Positions 32,001 through 45,844 of a stretch of DNA of 64,000 bases are shown piece by piece; positions within the stretch are counted from its first letter, which is position 1; the number at the start of each line of letters is the position of its first letter. The notes below the pieces were generated by a model, which worked only from the letters and a program-made list of their open reading frames with translations, ran no database searches and was not told the DNA's origin. The position numbers and the translations under genes were made by a program. This DNA is from Oryzias latipes (lineage: Eukaryota > Chordata > Actinopteri > Beloniformes > Adrianichthyidae): contig NC_019866.2 in assembly GCF_002234675.1 (NCBI RefSeq), positions 5,685,307 to 5,749,306 on the forward strand. The letters run 5' to 3'.

Positions 32001-35000
32001 ACACCTGGCCAAAGTCATTTGCATGACAGGAGCACTGCCCGCACAAGCATTCTCCTTTCCCGCTGCAGACACGGCCGCCAGCCTTTGAGACACAGTTTCC
32101 ATCATCAGACGGCCTGTAGTCCTCCACCGAACACTCGCATCTTGTGCCCAGGCGGCCTTGGTGACACTGGCAAATACCACACTCGTAGGTGCCATTGCCT
32201 TTGCTGCAGAGCGGGCTGTTGACTTCTGCCTTTGCCTCACAGTCACAGCTGCAAGCAAAGTCCACCGTAACCTCCAGAGCGTCTTTAAACCCCCGAGGTT
32301 TTATGGTAAAAGTGCGGCTTTTCTCCTTTGGGCATTCAAGCAACCGAGCTTCCATGCTGAAGGACACCTGGAAAAAGGAAATATCTTTAAATCAACAAGT
32401 GTAAACAGATACAACATGCTGCCGCCTCTGTGTACGTACAGTGTCTCCAATCTTTAGTCCTGAACAAGATTTTACTCCAGGAATGACCTCTCCTTTTAAG
32501 CAAGAGGCATTGAAGGAGAGGCTCAGCTCATCTGGTACTCCCAACACCTCCAGCTCCACTTTAGACCGAATTTTCTGCTCCAGATTATTTCAGACATTAT
32601 TTTTCTGTCGGATGCAACAGCTACAATGTACTGGCATTTTGTACAAATGTAAAGATGCCCTTACAGCATAGGCCTCCTCAATCAGCTGAATGACGTTCCC
32701 AGAGTCCTGAGATAGTGTTCCCACAGTTGTGCCTGGAATGAGTTGACTGTATTCCTGGGAAAGGGCAGGATGACAAGTGTTGACCCAATTTTGTGCTTTC
32801 TCATTTAAAAAAAAATCCCACGATCCCAAAAGCATATAAAACATTTTTTTCACCTTATACAGTGGTACCACAACACTGGTTACAGCAAAGACTAAATTGA
32901 TGTTGTTTGCAGATATTTTATCTATCATGAGTCCTAAGGAAGGGTAGTCCTAAAAGAAGCAGGAGGCAAAAAACAGAACAACGTATTGGTCATTTGCCTT
33001 AATAGTCATAAACGTTAAAGACCCACTCCAATAAAAATATATATATTTTTTGTATGTTTAGCACGTTCTTGTGGTATTTTTTTCATGATAGAGGATTTTT
33101 GTTAAGAAATGTGAGCTTAAAACCGCATTTCTGAGTTTTTTTTTTTCAAATCGGATGCATAAGGAGGAGACGAAAAAAGCCTGTAGCTATGACGCAGCTA
33201 CAATTGGCAATCAACAAGCTCCCTGCTCCACTCCAATGCATCCACTTACGGAGAAATAGATCCATGTACCTCTTCATTCTGGCTTAAAACTGTACAATAT
33301 TGTTTATCATTTTTGTTGCACCGCTAATGTTAGGTTGGGGTTGTGATTGGCTGGGACAGCAGGCAAAAGGGATGATAGGAAGTCAGGGTGGGCTAACTCT
33401 GTGCCAGCTGTCCCACCCACAACTGAGAGGGCAATTTCTAATGAACTACTGCTACTCTACAGAAACTATGTCCGTGAACATGACACAGGTTTTTGGGATT
33501 TTGGCTAAAAACAGCATAATCACGATCAAAAGACCACTGAGATTGCTTTGAAAATAGAACAAAAGATGATTGGAGTGGGACTTTAAAGCAAAGATGTTCT
33601 GTACCAGCACAGCAGATTTGTTGTAAAGGTCATTCGTATCCAGGTAACATTGTCCATCATTGGGCTGAACAATGCCAGCTATGCGCCCATCCAAAGCTGA
33701 GTGAGTAGTGGCATCAGTGGTAAAAACTAGAAGATGTGAGGCATCTGGGCGCCAACCGATCTTATCCTAGTGACAAGGAGAGTTTAAGACATCAGAAAGT
33801 CAGATTAGATGCAAAAAAATAACATTTTCAAGGACTGCTCGCAAACCTTTTACCTTACAAACCACAGCCTGAACAATAGCATCAAATCCACCCTCTGGAG
33901 AATCTCTGTTTCTAGACACTTGCTGTTTCTTCACTTCCTCTGTAAAGCGAGCCACCTGCTCTGTCAGCGAGAGCACGTGCTTGAAGCCAAACTGAGCTTT
34001 GCATTGCTGGGAAATTCTTAATACAAAGAAGAAATCAATGTTAAAATATCAGACTTCCACCTTATCTTTATATTAAAAAAAATATCTACAACCATACATA
34101 CCCCCAACAAGGGTTTTGTACAGCTTCTTGGGGGTACGTGTACATGTACGGGGAAATGGTCTTGTCCACAAAGGCTCCAAATCCCATTCGCAGTTTGCTT
34201 GTGGTCCGGGCCATGGTCTCTGCAAGCTTGCTGCCCAAATTTTGCAGGTTAGACAAGTCGTCCTTCATGGAATATGAGAGATCCATCAAATAGTAGAGGT
34301 CAACGGGGTAATCCTCCACCTGCTTTATGCTAACAGTGAAAAACTTGGAGTCGCCTAAAAGAGTAGAGGAAAACCATTTGGATGTCTTAAAAGTGAAATG
34401 AATACAAAAATCAGAAATAATTTGATCAGATCAGAGATTCCTGAATGGGTGCTACTTTCTGACCTTTGCATATTTTTAAGACATGTCCTACAAATATGAG
34501 AGTACCTGGTCTCAGTGTCATGTGGATTTTCTGAGGCCTGATCTGAGTCACGTCCTCAGCTGCCCCTGAAGCCCTGTCACTGAGCGGTGTGTCCTTTTGA
34601 ATAGTTAGTGTGCTGGCCGGAAACTCCACAGCTGCTGCCTTGCACCCTTCATTTAGCAGATTCTGCTTTAGGTCGCAGCGAGAGACACCGGATCCCTTCC
34701 CAAAGTCCTGCAACATCCACACAAATGCTGGTCACTGTTCACTAATACACACAGAAAAATACATCTTGGATGTCTAAAGGCTGTGACTGAATAGATGGGA
34801 GATGTTTCCTCCAGGGGGTGCAATTTGAAGATTCCCCAAGAAGCAAATCTCAAAGGACAGCAGGAAAAATGCAGTTGAGAAAGTGGGTGTCTGTTCTAAC
34901 TTGCTGCACTAAGCAATGAATGGGCGAGGCAGCAAGGCAGTGTGGGTATTTAGGTTTTATTTGTTACCTCTTGAAAGCACCACGCACAGCTTGGATGAAC

Positions 35001-35725
35001 AGCCAGGCACTGCTTACAGGTTGTACTTCCTCTTGATGTGCAGATGTTAGAACCTATAAAAATAAGGGCAACGTTTAGATGAAATCACATTTTTTAGTCA
35101 CATAGCTCTGAGTTCGATGCCTTGTTTTGCGTGTTGTTAACTTGTGTGACCACTGAGTGACACTAAGTTCAATTTAAACACTCATTTTAATTTTTTTCTT
35201 TAAAAACAATAATATGAAAACAAACCTTTTTCTGGAAACATTTTTTTTAATTTAATAAATGACTTGTTTTATTTTCAAATCTAAGTGTCAAACGTTTAAA
35301 GCTAATGATTTAAACAATAATTTTAATTTAATTAGAACTGAAAAGTAGACATTTATTTATACATATATTTGTCTTGATATTACAGTTACGCCCTGCAAAA
35401 TTAGACCAGCTGTTTCACTTCCTTAAAAGGAAGTGAAGCTTCAGAGATGCATCCCAAAGACGGTTTGAACAAGTTCAAGTCATCTTGTTACAAATTCATT
35501 TCCCTTTAAGACCATTAAGTGCCTGTTTCAGACTTCCTCGTGGGGAAATTACGAACTGAATTTGGCGCCTCCAAATACGCCCTACACATTAAAGTGCGCC
35601 TGTATCATCAGCAGGGTTGGACTTAGTTTCTAAGTTAAAAGAAAAAAGAAGGAAACAAGTTTCTTACCGCTGATGACAGAAGCTGAAAAGAAGAGAAGAG
35701 CTATGTGTCTTATTAAGGTTCTCAT
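23075..35725 (-). CDS. itgb3: Integrin beta 3 (spliced, 15 coding exons)
   Basis: Beta subunit of alphaIIb-beta3 and alphaV-beta3, receptors for RGD ligands such as fibrinogen and vitronectin. Exons in transcript order: 35668-35725, 34968-35053, 34506-34707, 34102-34354, 33854-34016, 33605-33766, 32854-32949, 32665-32754, 32440-32574, 31938-32367, 26695-26917, 25525-25625, 24689-24808, 24254-24420, 23075-23140. All GT-AG, in frame, 783 codons (human 788). Order: signal peptide (1-20), PSI domain, beta-I domain with MIDAS DLSYS (140-144) and following DD (147-148), four cysteine-rich EGF repeats, beta-tail, membrane helix (about 714-738), [16 protein letters not shown] (765-768) and NVAY (777-780). 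[20 protein letters not shown] and [14 protein letters not shown] match beta 3 over other betas. The specificity loop reads CWGISQQC and the tail ends YQGN, where human has CYDMKTTC and YRGT. Which teleost paralogue (a or b) is not decided. Confidence 0.96.
24894..25499 (+). mobile_element. Inverted-repeat element, best-preserved long copy
   Basis: Clear ends: TTAA then AGACCCACTCCAAT at the left, and agagtaggtct then TTAA at the right. It is 606 bp. The internal consensus includes a gcagagcggcagtag-like segment, cagcccctcacaccc and caaaaatgctttttttc. It lies in the itgb3 intron between exons 25525-25625 and 24689-24808, ending 26 bp from the former. Confidence 0.85.
26962..27375 (+). mobile_element. 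Inverted-repeat element, shortened copy
   Basis: Carries the family landmarks tttctgcagagcggcagtag and agagtgggtcttt at its right end, with a degraded left end and an internal deletion. It lies in the 5-kb itgb3 intron between exons 31938-32367 and 26695-26917. Confidence 0.75.
29672..30282 (+). mobile_element. Inverted-repeat element, long copy
   Basis: Starts aaagtcccactttgatcatc and ends gtgtgggtctttaa. It keeps a short coding-like phrase at 29932-30005 ([20 protein letters not shown]), shared with other copies. It lies in the large itgb3 intron. Confidence 0.8.
30490..30655 (+). mobile_element. Inverted-repeat element, 3' fragment
   Basis: Only the right-hand part is recognisable: gtctgctcctgatgcatcac, gaaatactcagaaatgcg and tgtcctccatcatgac. 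The terminal repeat is decayed (attgaagtgagttgg). It lies in the large itgb3 intron. Confidence 0.6.
31660..31850 (+). mobile_element. Inverted-repeat element, 3' fragment
   Basis: A right-hand fragment with aaatactcagaaatgcaatt, ttaagcttaatttgcg and accacaggaacatgttaaaa. It lies within 90 bp of the donor side of itgb3 exon 31938-32367. Confidence 0.6.
33015..33586 (-). mobile_element. Inverted-repeat element next to itgb3 exon donor
   Basis: Well-preserved reversed copy: TTAA then AGACCCACTCCAAT at the left, tgattggagtgggact then TTAA at the right. It lies in the itgb3 intron between exons 33605-33766 and 32854-32949. Its right end is only about 14 bp from the splice-donor bases (33601-33604) of the former. 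Confidence 0.85.
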
Positions 35726-37340
35726 TGTGTCCGAGTGGAAAGAGTTGATGCGTAAAAATCCGCGTTCCGTGTGGTCCTCCTCACTTCATAGACTGAACTT
35801 GTTTTTTTCCTCCTCCTCCTCCTTATCTGTGATGGATCCTGCACTGCAACATGACTCAAACAGTCGCCTCATCTGATGTGAAGGAGAGCCGGAAGTTTCC
35901 TGACTTGTCCAGGCGCGTCTGAATGGTCTGAAGCGACGTCTCGGTGGGTTTAGGGATTAAACAGGTAATGGAAAAGAGGAATTACGCAAAGGATTAAGTT
36001 TTCAACATCTGTAAAGATGACATAAGGAGAGTTCTGGGTCTCTGTTGTTGAGGGAGACTGTTTGTTTTTTGGCTGTTATTTTGAAGAGATTATTGTAATT
36101 TTCCTAAAATAGAATAAAATAAAATAAAATGAAAAAGGGAAAGGCAAAACTACTTTATGATCACTCTGTTGTTGCTAATTTTGAAAATTCTCCTCCTCTT
36201 CAGATGCTATTATGACACCATAATTAATAGTATAAAGCCTATTTTTGGTAAATTGAAATAGCAAAATGATGTAAAGTTTTGCATGATTTCCCTTAAACTT
36301 AAAAAACAAAGTATATATTTTTAAATAACATAACATCATGACTTTTTTAGAGTCAATCTGCGTTTTCTTTTTTGTTCTCCTGCCTTATTATAAGGTGTTT
36401 CTATTGACCGTGTGAAAGAACTCGGTTAATGTGTCACACACTGTTTCAATTACGCTGTCACTCTGCCATCTGCTGGACTACAAAGAATCTGCATATAATG
36501 TTTTAAATTGAGCACCTTCGGTAAAATTACATATGACAAATATTTGACAAAATCGATTCATTCCGGTTTTTCACCGACATAATTTAAAGGACAGTGTCTT
36601 TTTATTTTTATTCAGTATTTGTACGTGCAGATTGTCTCACTTAAAGAGATGATTGAGATTCTGGAAAAAAAAGGCTTTTTAAAGAATTTATTTGTGTTAT
36701 GGTGCAGAATATAAGTATTTGATCTTAAAATTCACCTCAACACTTTTTGAAGTAACCCTGTTGTCAGTGACAGAAGTAGGTCTATGTTGGTCCATCCTTC
36801 CATGCAGATCTTCTCAACAGCTGAGATGTTTTTGGGCTGTTGCTTGTTCAGATGAACAAGGTGTCCTTTGATAGCTCATTGGTCTTGGTGGAGAGGTTGC
36901 ATTCTGATGGTTTACGGATGTCGCAGGCGTCTTTCCTATAGTTCCATAGTTCAAACAGGGGACATTAATACAGGTAACAAGTCAGGATAGAAGCACATCT
37001 TAAAAAAGAAGCAACAGGACTGTGAGGGATGACTTCTTGCTTGTTTTGGAGCTGAATACTTATTTTCTGCACCAATATACAAATAAATTCTCTAGAAAAT
37101 ATAAAAATTTCCTGCATTTTTTTAAACTTTCTGTCTCTTCCAGTTTAAGGGTATCTTGATGATCATCACATCACATTTTTAAGTGAAACAGCTTGTAATT
37201 GATGACTTACAAATCATTTTTATTCCCCCCACTGTACATCATGTTACATTTATAAAAGCAGAACATGTGAACTTTATCCAAAAACGTTTTTTGGTGAATT
37301 TTTCATTTAGATTTATTACTTTCAGCTGTCATTTCTCTAA
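35726..37340. other. itgb3 upstream region, no further gene seen
   Basis: The itgb3 promoter must lie just right of 35725; I see no convincing TATA box. A pyrimidine-rich tract ttcctcctcctcctcc (35808-35823) is in the leader. The rest to 37340 is AT-rich, with a short (aataa)n run near 36110-36130. No exon or clear repeat was recognised. Confidence 0.5.
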
Positions 37341-37359
37341 ACTATAATTAAGGCTGGTA

Positions 37360-38740
37360 ATCCAGGTTTATTATTTGATCATCTCATCCTCTGATCTGAT
37401 GAAGACGATGGAGAGGCTGGTGCTCACACATCTTAGTCCCATGGTCAGCCAGTCAATGGACCCGCTGCAGTTCGCCTACCAGCCCGGTATCAGAGTTGAG
37501 GATGCTGTCATCTTCCTCCTGGACAGAGCTCTGTCACACCTGGACCAGACAGGGAGCTCTGTGAGAGTCATGTTTTTCGACTTCTCCAGCGCTTTCAACA
37601 ACATTCAACTGCTGCTGCTGAGGGACAAGTTGGCGCACTGGGCGTGGACCAGCATCTGTCTGCATGGATGCTGGACTACCTCTCAAACTGACTGCAGTAT
37701 GTGAGGTCTCGCCACTGTGAGTCTGACATGATCGTCTGTAACACAGGAGCACCGCAGGGAACAGTTCTTGCTCCGTTCCTGTTCACTGTCTACACCGCAG
37801 ACTTCATGTCCAGCTCAGCATCTTGTCACCTACAGAAGTTCTTGGATGACTCTGCCGTTGTCGGACTAATCATGGATGACAATGACAGAGAGTATAAAGA
37901 ACTGATTCAGACCTTTGTAGACTGGTGCCAGCGGAACCTCCAGATTAATGCAGGGAAAACCAAGGAGCTGGTGGTAGACTTTCGCAGGCACACTCACTCT
38001 ACATTAGCACCGGTGAACATCCAAGGAAGGGACATTGAGAGAGTAGATTCGTACAAGTACTTGGGTGTTCACATCAACAATAAACTGGACTGGTCACACA
38101 ATACAGAAGCACTGTACAAAAAAGCACAGAGCAGGCTTTATCTGCTGAGGAGACTGAGGTCTTTTGAGTGTAGGGATCACTCCTAAATACTTTTGATGAC
38201 TCTGTGGTGGCATCAGCCATCTTTTATGGAGCGGTCTGCTGGCGCAGCGGCATCTCGGCAGCAGACAGGAAGCGGCTGGAGAAGCTGGTGAAGAAGGCCA
38301 GCTTGGTTCTGGGGCTGCCTTTGGACTCAATGCCTCAATGCAGGAAGTGATGGAGAACGCCCACCCCATGTATGAGTCTGTGTCCTCACTGTGCAGTTTC
38401 TTCAGCATCAGACTGATACATCCTAAGTGTCTGAAGGAGCGACACCGCAGATCGTTTCTACCTGCTGCGGTTAGACTGTACAACCTTAGCTGCTCCCAGT
38501 GACCCACACTAACCAATATCATTGGCTCTGTCTTATTTTTTTTACCCTGTGCAATAACCGATTATATGGTCATCCTGTGCAATTTTTTTGGAAATATACG
38601 TGTGTATATTATGTATATATCTGTGTATATTGACTCCATAGTTTTTCTTTTTCCTTATTTATCGTACCTGTACTGCTGCTGCAACAAGGAAATTTCCCCA
38701 TCGTGGGACTAATAAAGGAATATCTTATCTTATCTTATTC
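37360..38740 (+). mobile_element. L2/Maui-type LINE, decayed, with (TATCTTA) tail
   Basis: Reverse-transcriptase sequence: FAYQPGIRVEDAV, VMFFDFSSAFNN, GAPQGTVLAPFLFTVYTADF, the polymerase motif FLDDSA, then NLQINAGKTKELVVDFRR and YKYLGVHINNKLDWS. The C-terminal part, RLIHPKCLKERHRRSFLPA, is in another frame. At least two frame changes and a missing endonuclease domain mean it is dead and 5'-truncated. It ends in aataaagga and the short repeat tatcttatcttatctta (38721-38737). The plus orientation is opposite to itgb3. Motif style fits the L2 clade; the name rests on recall. Confidence 0.85.
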
Positions 38741-41700
38741 ACGTATCGCTCTTATAATCATTAGGCAATTGTGAAAAAATGAGGAATGAGGAAAAAAAAG
38801 GGAAACACGCCATCTTTTATCTTTTAAGTTTATTTTGTTCATTTACAGTTTAAAAATAGACAGAAACAAATACAATTATTTTGGAGATGAGCCCATCTAT
38901 TGTGCTTAGAAAGAAATCTGTGAGAAAATGTGAAAATAACTAAAAATCTATCAACATGCTTTTCACGTTTTTCTTTGAAGAGCAGTGGAAACAAGGGATT
39001 CAATGCAAAATCTTGCAGAAGGGCAAACAACTGAGTGAAATGTAAGGCAAGTATGCAGCATGAAATCTCATTAAACATCAGCACCAACAGCAAAGAGGCA
39101 ACTCAGGTTAATAGAAGAATTGTCAAGGAAAATACATTTAAGTTAACCCAAAAAGGAGAAAAGATTGAAACTGACACATAACAGAGAAACTGGACTCTAA
39201 AAGACTGAAAGGTTCTATGGGGTCTTCTGAATTCTATTATGACACTGTGGGACAAGCTTGACTTGGGAAAGATTTTTAAACCAGGTCAAGGAGATGCTGA
39301 ACTTAGCATGAAGTTAAGTTGTTTAGACAATTTTAAAAAGCTGATTGCCAGGGCGTGTTTTCTGCAAAGATGTTTGTTTTTGGAAAACAAAGTTTGATGA
39401 GGAAAAATCACGGCTTCCATTGAAATCATTGGTTTTCAGCACTGACAGTGTCAGGATGTCCTGAATTTTTTCAGACTAATTTCATTTTTTCAAGTTTTCC
39501 CTAAACGTTTAGTGCATCTATGCAGTCAAGGAAGATGATAAAGGCATTGACGGGCTCGTTTCTCGAAGTTAGGCTGTCTTTGCCACAGGCTGTTGCAGTG
39601 TTATCTGACCTCCCCAGAAAACAATCTAAATTTATGAATGTTGCCACGGAGGGACTCTTTCATTCAGGGGGCTGATGAAGCATTCAGGTGGGGGGCCTTT
39701 GAAACAAACAGAAACAGCCAGTGTTGCAGAAAAGGGATAAAAAAGGGGGGTCTGAGAGAAGCAGACGGTGCTTCTTATCTCTGCACTTGTCCATTTATCG
39801 GATTTTCATCCCAGTGCTCTGCTCTTTTTGCCCACCCTGTTGCTTAGTTACTGCCATCCATGTCCAAGACCTGCCTCAAAGAGAAACCGTCAGAAACGGA
39901 GGAATTTGCAGAAAAGCTATAATAGGGAACTGTTCTGGCATCAAACTTTTGGTGTAGGTGGATGGAGCAGGTAACACCATGGGCAATCAGAAACTGTCTC
40001 CTGTAAGGACCGATTTGGATCTCGTGGTTCCTGTGATGCTCGTGGAGAACGTACCCTCACATGAATGGCATTTTAAGCACAGCGCTGCTTGTCCAGGATA
40101 GGAAGCGGGGTCAGATGGCAGCCAATTAAAAGTGAACAAGAAGCATGGGGGGGCTGTAGTGGAGGACGGGGGACTGAAGGGGCCTGACCTCCGTTACAGA
40201 TCTTTACCGAGCCTTCTAGATGTTTCTTTTTCATTGAACTGATATGATAAAGCCATTGCTCTCAGGCAAAATCAGTGTTTGGCTTACTGGAGCCAGCTTA
40301 TGCTTCCCTGCTCTGCTGGGTTCAACCAGCAGCTGTGAGGGTCAAGTGAGGCCAACAAGAGCTTTCCTCAAGTGAATTGTTAGCTGCGTTTGAAATCACA
40401 GATGTGGTTGAAGGTGTGTTTGTGATGGGATGCTTTGCAATCTGATCAGCTTTTTTTCTTCAGTGGCTCAGGATCTGCAGCTTACATCTCTGCCCTCCGA
40501 GACCACAACTGAGAAGAAAGCAAACATTAAAATTTAACTGAAAAGACATTAGAGCAGAGAAAAGGAAAGAGGATTTGAGCTTTCGCCTCCTATTTTCTAA
40601 GGTTTAAAGCCTGTGATCTGCTGGTAAATACAATAAACGCAGCTAAAGAGAAATGAAAAAAAAGAAAGAAACTCAAGGGACTGAGAATACACAAACGCAT
40701 ATTAGCTGGCATTACTCACATGTGGAGATGCATCTAAATGGAAATTAAGTTGACAGCTGATGTCTAAATGCAGATGATCTCTGGACTCTGGAGCCAGCAC
40801 AGGAATTTCTCTAATTAGATTCATGAAATGTGTGATCTCGATCTTGAAAAAAAAAAAAAAATCCCTTCAGCCTTAGAGGGGTGAGGCTACAGTACATGTG
40901 GCATCCTTAAATACCCCTGCAAATCAGGGGAATTGAGTCATTATCTCCTTCTCTGATTAAGAATTGTTGCTGGGGGTTAATGTGAGGGGACCTTCTGCTG
41001 CAGAGCCCCTGCAATTTGTATCAGTAAGTGATTAATGGCTGTGTTTACTTGGGGAAGTTCCAAAGGTTTACAGACCTTCAAAAACGGAACATTTTCTCCT
41101 GGGAGACATCAAAAACTTTTTTTTTCCCAAATAAAAGCACATTTCAGTAATTCTTATGCTGTTTGGCATTCTGCTGTTCAGCTGCTACACACAAAGGGAC
41201 ACACCCCCAGCCCCGGATGTGCTTTAATCATCTCATTCCAGTCTCCAAGATCTTCTAATCAGGAAGAGGAATTTAACAAAAATAAATAAATAAAACAGGA
41301 GACAAGACTGAAAGGAGTCTCGAGCTGCAGAAAGCCCTTTGTCAGCACAGCTAACACAGATGATGTATGGATGAATAGTGTTAAAAAAGAGAAGGGGTGT
41401 GAACCACGACTCTGTTGCTAGGGATGTCTGTGCTTAGTTTTGGTTGCTAGGCTTCCAGTCCCCCTATCTTTTTTTTGTGTGCAAAAACTTTCCCCTTTTT
41501 TCCTTCAGCTGCAATTTAAGGGTAATTTGCAACCATGGCCAGCTCTGAAATGATTCTGGAAACACCTGTGAGCGCCCCACATCTGTCTGAGGTGGTCAGA
41601 TCATTTACATCACCATTTTTCTTTTGGCTGCGGCCTTATTGGAAATGGAAAAAATAAAACAGCCAGAGAAGGAATAAGGAGTTTGATAATAAACTGGCAG

Positions 41701-44444
41701 AAACAGCAGAATTATGCGGTGGAATACAACGTTTATAATGAACGTTTTTCTGTAAAAACAATTGTTTTGCCTCTTTTTTTCTTATGAAAAATGCAACAAA
41801 CATGTTCTGATGGATTTTAGTGTGAATTCACATTGAAATACAAACTATTGACTTGAATATTTGTAATGTGTTCCATACCAACATCTGAAATAATTGCTGC
41901 ATTGCTGAACCAGTTTCTTACCACTGAAGTGTTCTTGTCATACTTTGGGGGTTTTTGTCCTTTCATTTAGGCCATACATAGAATAAAATATTTTGTATTC
42001 TTTTTTTAAAAAAAAAAACCTTTTATAATTTACAGCAACACAATTTAGCTCCAAAGCAATCTTCAGAAAAATTATGAACTGAATTTAGATTTTGGCTCTG
42101 GGTTTTAAAATAAAAATGTTTTTTTTTCTTTTTCTAAAATGAATGATCCAAATGTTATCGTTTGCATTAAAAACAAACATGTACGCTGATGTTAGTCTCA
42201 GTTTTCTTCCACCAGGTTTTAAAAAACGTTTTTTATTTGTTTGTGCATTTCTATGACCCATGATTTTGACTATAGTTATCACCTCTAAATGAGCCAGAGC
42301 TACAGAACAAAAAATATAACATAAACTATAATTATAGGTTACTTTCACTTGTAAATTAGGACATCTTTGAGTGGCTCTGTAATGGCCTGTCCAGAGTGCT
42401 CCCCATCTTTGCCCTTCAACGGCTGAGATGGGCTCCATGACCCCAAACAGGTGACCCCACACAGGACAAAGCAGGTGGACTAAAACCTAATTTTAGCACC
42501 ATCTTGTGGTGATGTATAATCAGATAATATGTCAATTAATAAACATGTAAGAATCTTATCATAGAAAAACGTTAAAAAAGTTTATTTTGTCCATATTTTA
42601 GTTGTATTCCCGTCACAGATTAACATTAAAAACAAAAAATCTATAATTATTTTCATTGTAAGACACATTTTTCCCCCCTATTTGATATTTGAAATCATTA
42701 AATAAACAAAGTTGCTGCACAAATTACAAAACAAGATGCAGTTTGATGACAGAATTTACATTTAACAAGATTTTCTTCAAGGGAGACAGTCTCAAAGCAC
42801 TAATTTAGCAACAAAAAAAACTTAAAATGTAATTTAAAAAAATGACCTGCTGAGATTGTTTTAACTAAATAATCACAATGACTCTTTCTTTTGTTATACT
42901 TTAGTGTCAATAGCATGTGAAAGCATTTAACTAAAATAGCTTTGTTAAATATTTGCTTTCTTTTAGGTTGCAATGACCCCCCCCCACAGACATACATTTT
43001 AGTTTTAGCTCCCACCCAAGTCAGCTACTCCTGGATACCCCTCTGTATTTTCATCTCGTTTCCTTCTTCCTTCTCAACCAAAATAACTTCAGCACCCATC
43101 TGTCACTGGGTTTAGAGGTCTTCTGTTGCTTAGGAACAAGTTAGACTCTCATGTCCATATATGCAGCCTTATACGAATTTACTGTTTCCACATGTACAGC
43201 CTCAACAACAATAAGAAGCATTTAGGATCGCATCTCCTTCCAGGAATAGAGCAGCGTTTTCTGCATGACGCTCTACAGAGAGGCATCAGGCTCTTATTTT
43301 TCAAATGCTTTTAAATCAGTGACAAGGGATTTGTTCACAAACTCAAACTGCTTAGCTGAGTATTAAGTTCTTCAAAGTCTCTCACTCATTCACTCTGACA
43401 CTACCGGTACTCATTTTCTTTTGTGAATTTAAACACAAAGAGCCTTCATTAGTAAGATTTACTTATTGATGGAAAGATTACGTTATAGGATGATCTCCGT
43501 AATCATCACACTAATTTAAATGTTTTAAGGTCATGTCCTTTTGCTAAAACCATGGATTGTTGCTCTTATCTAAAGACAGGACCATCTCTCAGCTCCTATA
43601 ACATACTATACTGGAGCTAATCATTGTTTGTACACATGCCTGTGGCTGAAAGCTGCTGACGCACACACCAGGAGCATCTTTAATTGAATTCTATGGCTTT
43701 TGTTTCTAAGCAAACCACTGAAAATTCTAACAATCAGTGTCTGTTTGTAGATTTACAATATATCTATGGGCTAAAAATCAATTAAAAAATGCAAAAGTAT
43801 GTATGTCCTAAACCGGCAAGGCGTTACAAAAAGGGCAATTTTGATTTTCAAGAAGGTAATTAGATGATAAAATAAAATGAAAAAAATGTCAGTAAGACTC
43901 ATTGTTTTATTATTTTAAGGTTCCTCCCTATGCTTTCTAACTTCCAAAGTAGAGATTTCTTTCAGTAACACACATTTCTTTCACACAAAATTGGTGCATG
44001 GGAATGCAAGCAAATTGTTTATCACTTCTTCAGATGCTGCAATTCAATAACTGTGGACTTCCCAAACATGAAACCTCATATTATGCATGAATGAGCAGCT
44101 CCCATGAAGGGGAATAGCATGGGCATCATTTCCACGGATGCACACTCTGATACACAAACATTCTGCATGTTTACTTCAGGCTCCCTTGTGACTCGTTTGT
44201 CTTTATAGATGAGGCTGCAGGGGTATCACGTCCACTTAAAGCCCACTGATTCAAATAGATTGTGAAAAAAAACAAAAAAATAGAGGATAAGAATATTGCT
44301 CAAAGATTTCCTCAGTCTAGGAGAAGGCACTATTTCTGAATCAGTCATACTGTCCTAAATGATGGGTTTCATCTTTATATGTTTAAACTGCTATTTGTTG
44401 ACATCACCAAATCAGAGTGATGCTCATCTCAGTCAAAATGAACT
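38741..44444. other. Gene-free region between itgb3 and rprml
   Basis: I find no exon. The stretch is AT-rich, interspersed with more balanced segments (about 39,500-41,300) that could be conserved non-coding DNA. Within it, 40,905-41,045 is the most suggestive (see findings). Confidence 0.5.
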
Positions 44445-44886
44445 TTAAAGTCCCACTCTGATCATCTTTTAAGCTATTCCAAAAGCGTTCACAGTGTTTT
44501 TTGTTGTTTTTACTTAAGATTTTGTCAATTTTAGCCACAATAAAACCCTGTTGTTTTCTTGGACATAGTTTCTGCAGAGCGGCAGTAGTTTATTAGAAAG
44601 TTGCCTCTGAGTTGTGGGCGGGCCGTTGGCATGGAGCAACCACGCCTCTTCTCATGTCACCCAAAGTAGAGAGCTTGGCGCAGGGTTGTGGCCCCCCTAG
44701 CGCATTTAACGTCACAGATAAGCTCTGTTTTTTCAAACAGCATCTTTCTATCTGCTCCTGATTCACAACGACTTGAAAATAGAAATACTCAGAAATGTCA
44801 TTTTGAGCAAAATTTTCTTTATATATTTGAAATGCCTCAATAATGTGTCAAAACGCCCAAAACACATTTTTTCAGAGTAAAGCTTC
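44445..44886 (+). mobile_element. Inverted-repeat element upstream of rprml
   Basis: Starts TTAA then AGTCCCACTCTGATCATC and keeps tttctgcagagcggcagtag and gaaatactcagaaatg. The right end is degraded (cagagtaaagcttctcc). It lies about 0.6 kb upstream of the rprml leader. Confidence 0.75.
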
Positions 44887-45128
44887 TCCAAGTTTCAATC
44901 AAAGCTGAGAGTAATTTTTCTTTCTTTTGCTTTTGGACACTTCCATGAATCCTTTTGGCTTAACGCATCTTATCAGAATCAATACTCTGACAATTCAATT
45001 GAAGGGACGAAAAGTAACTTTTGGTTATTATATCAATAGGAAAACTAAAAGTCTCTTTGCTTTACCTGCAGCCACCTGATCAGCTCATTCACTGGTGGAT
45101 GGTGGCGCATTTAAGGGGGAACTCGTCG

Positions 45129-45844
<716 letters not shown>

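Noticed and set aside
32019-32457. Plus-strand open frames across itgb3 exon 10
   Set aside because: They are antisense shadows of the cysteine-rich exon on the minus strand.
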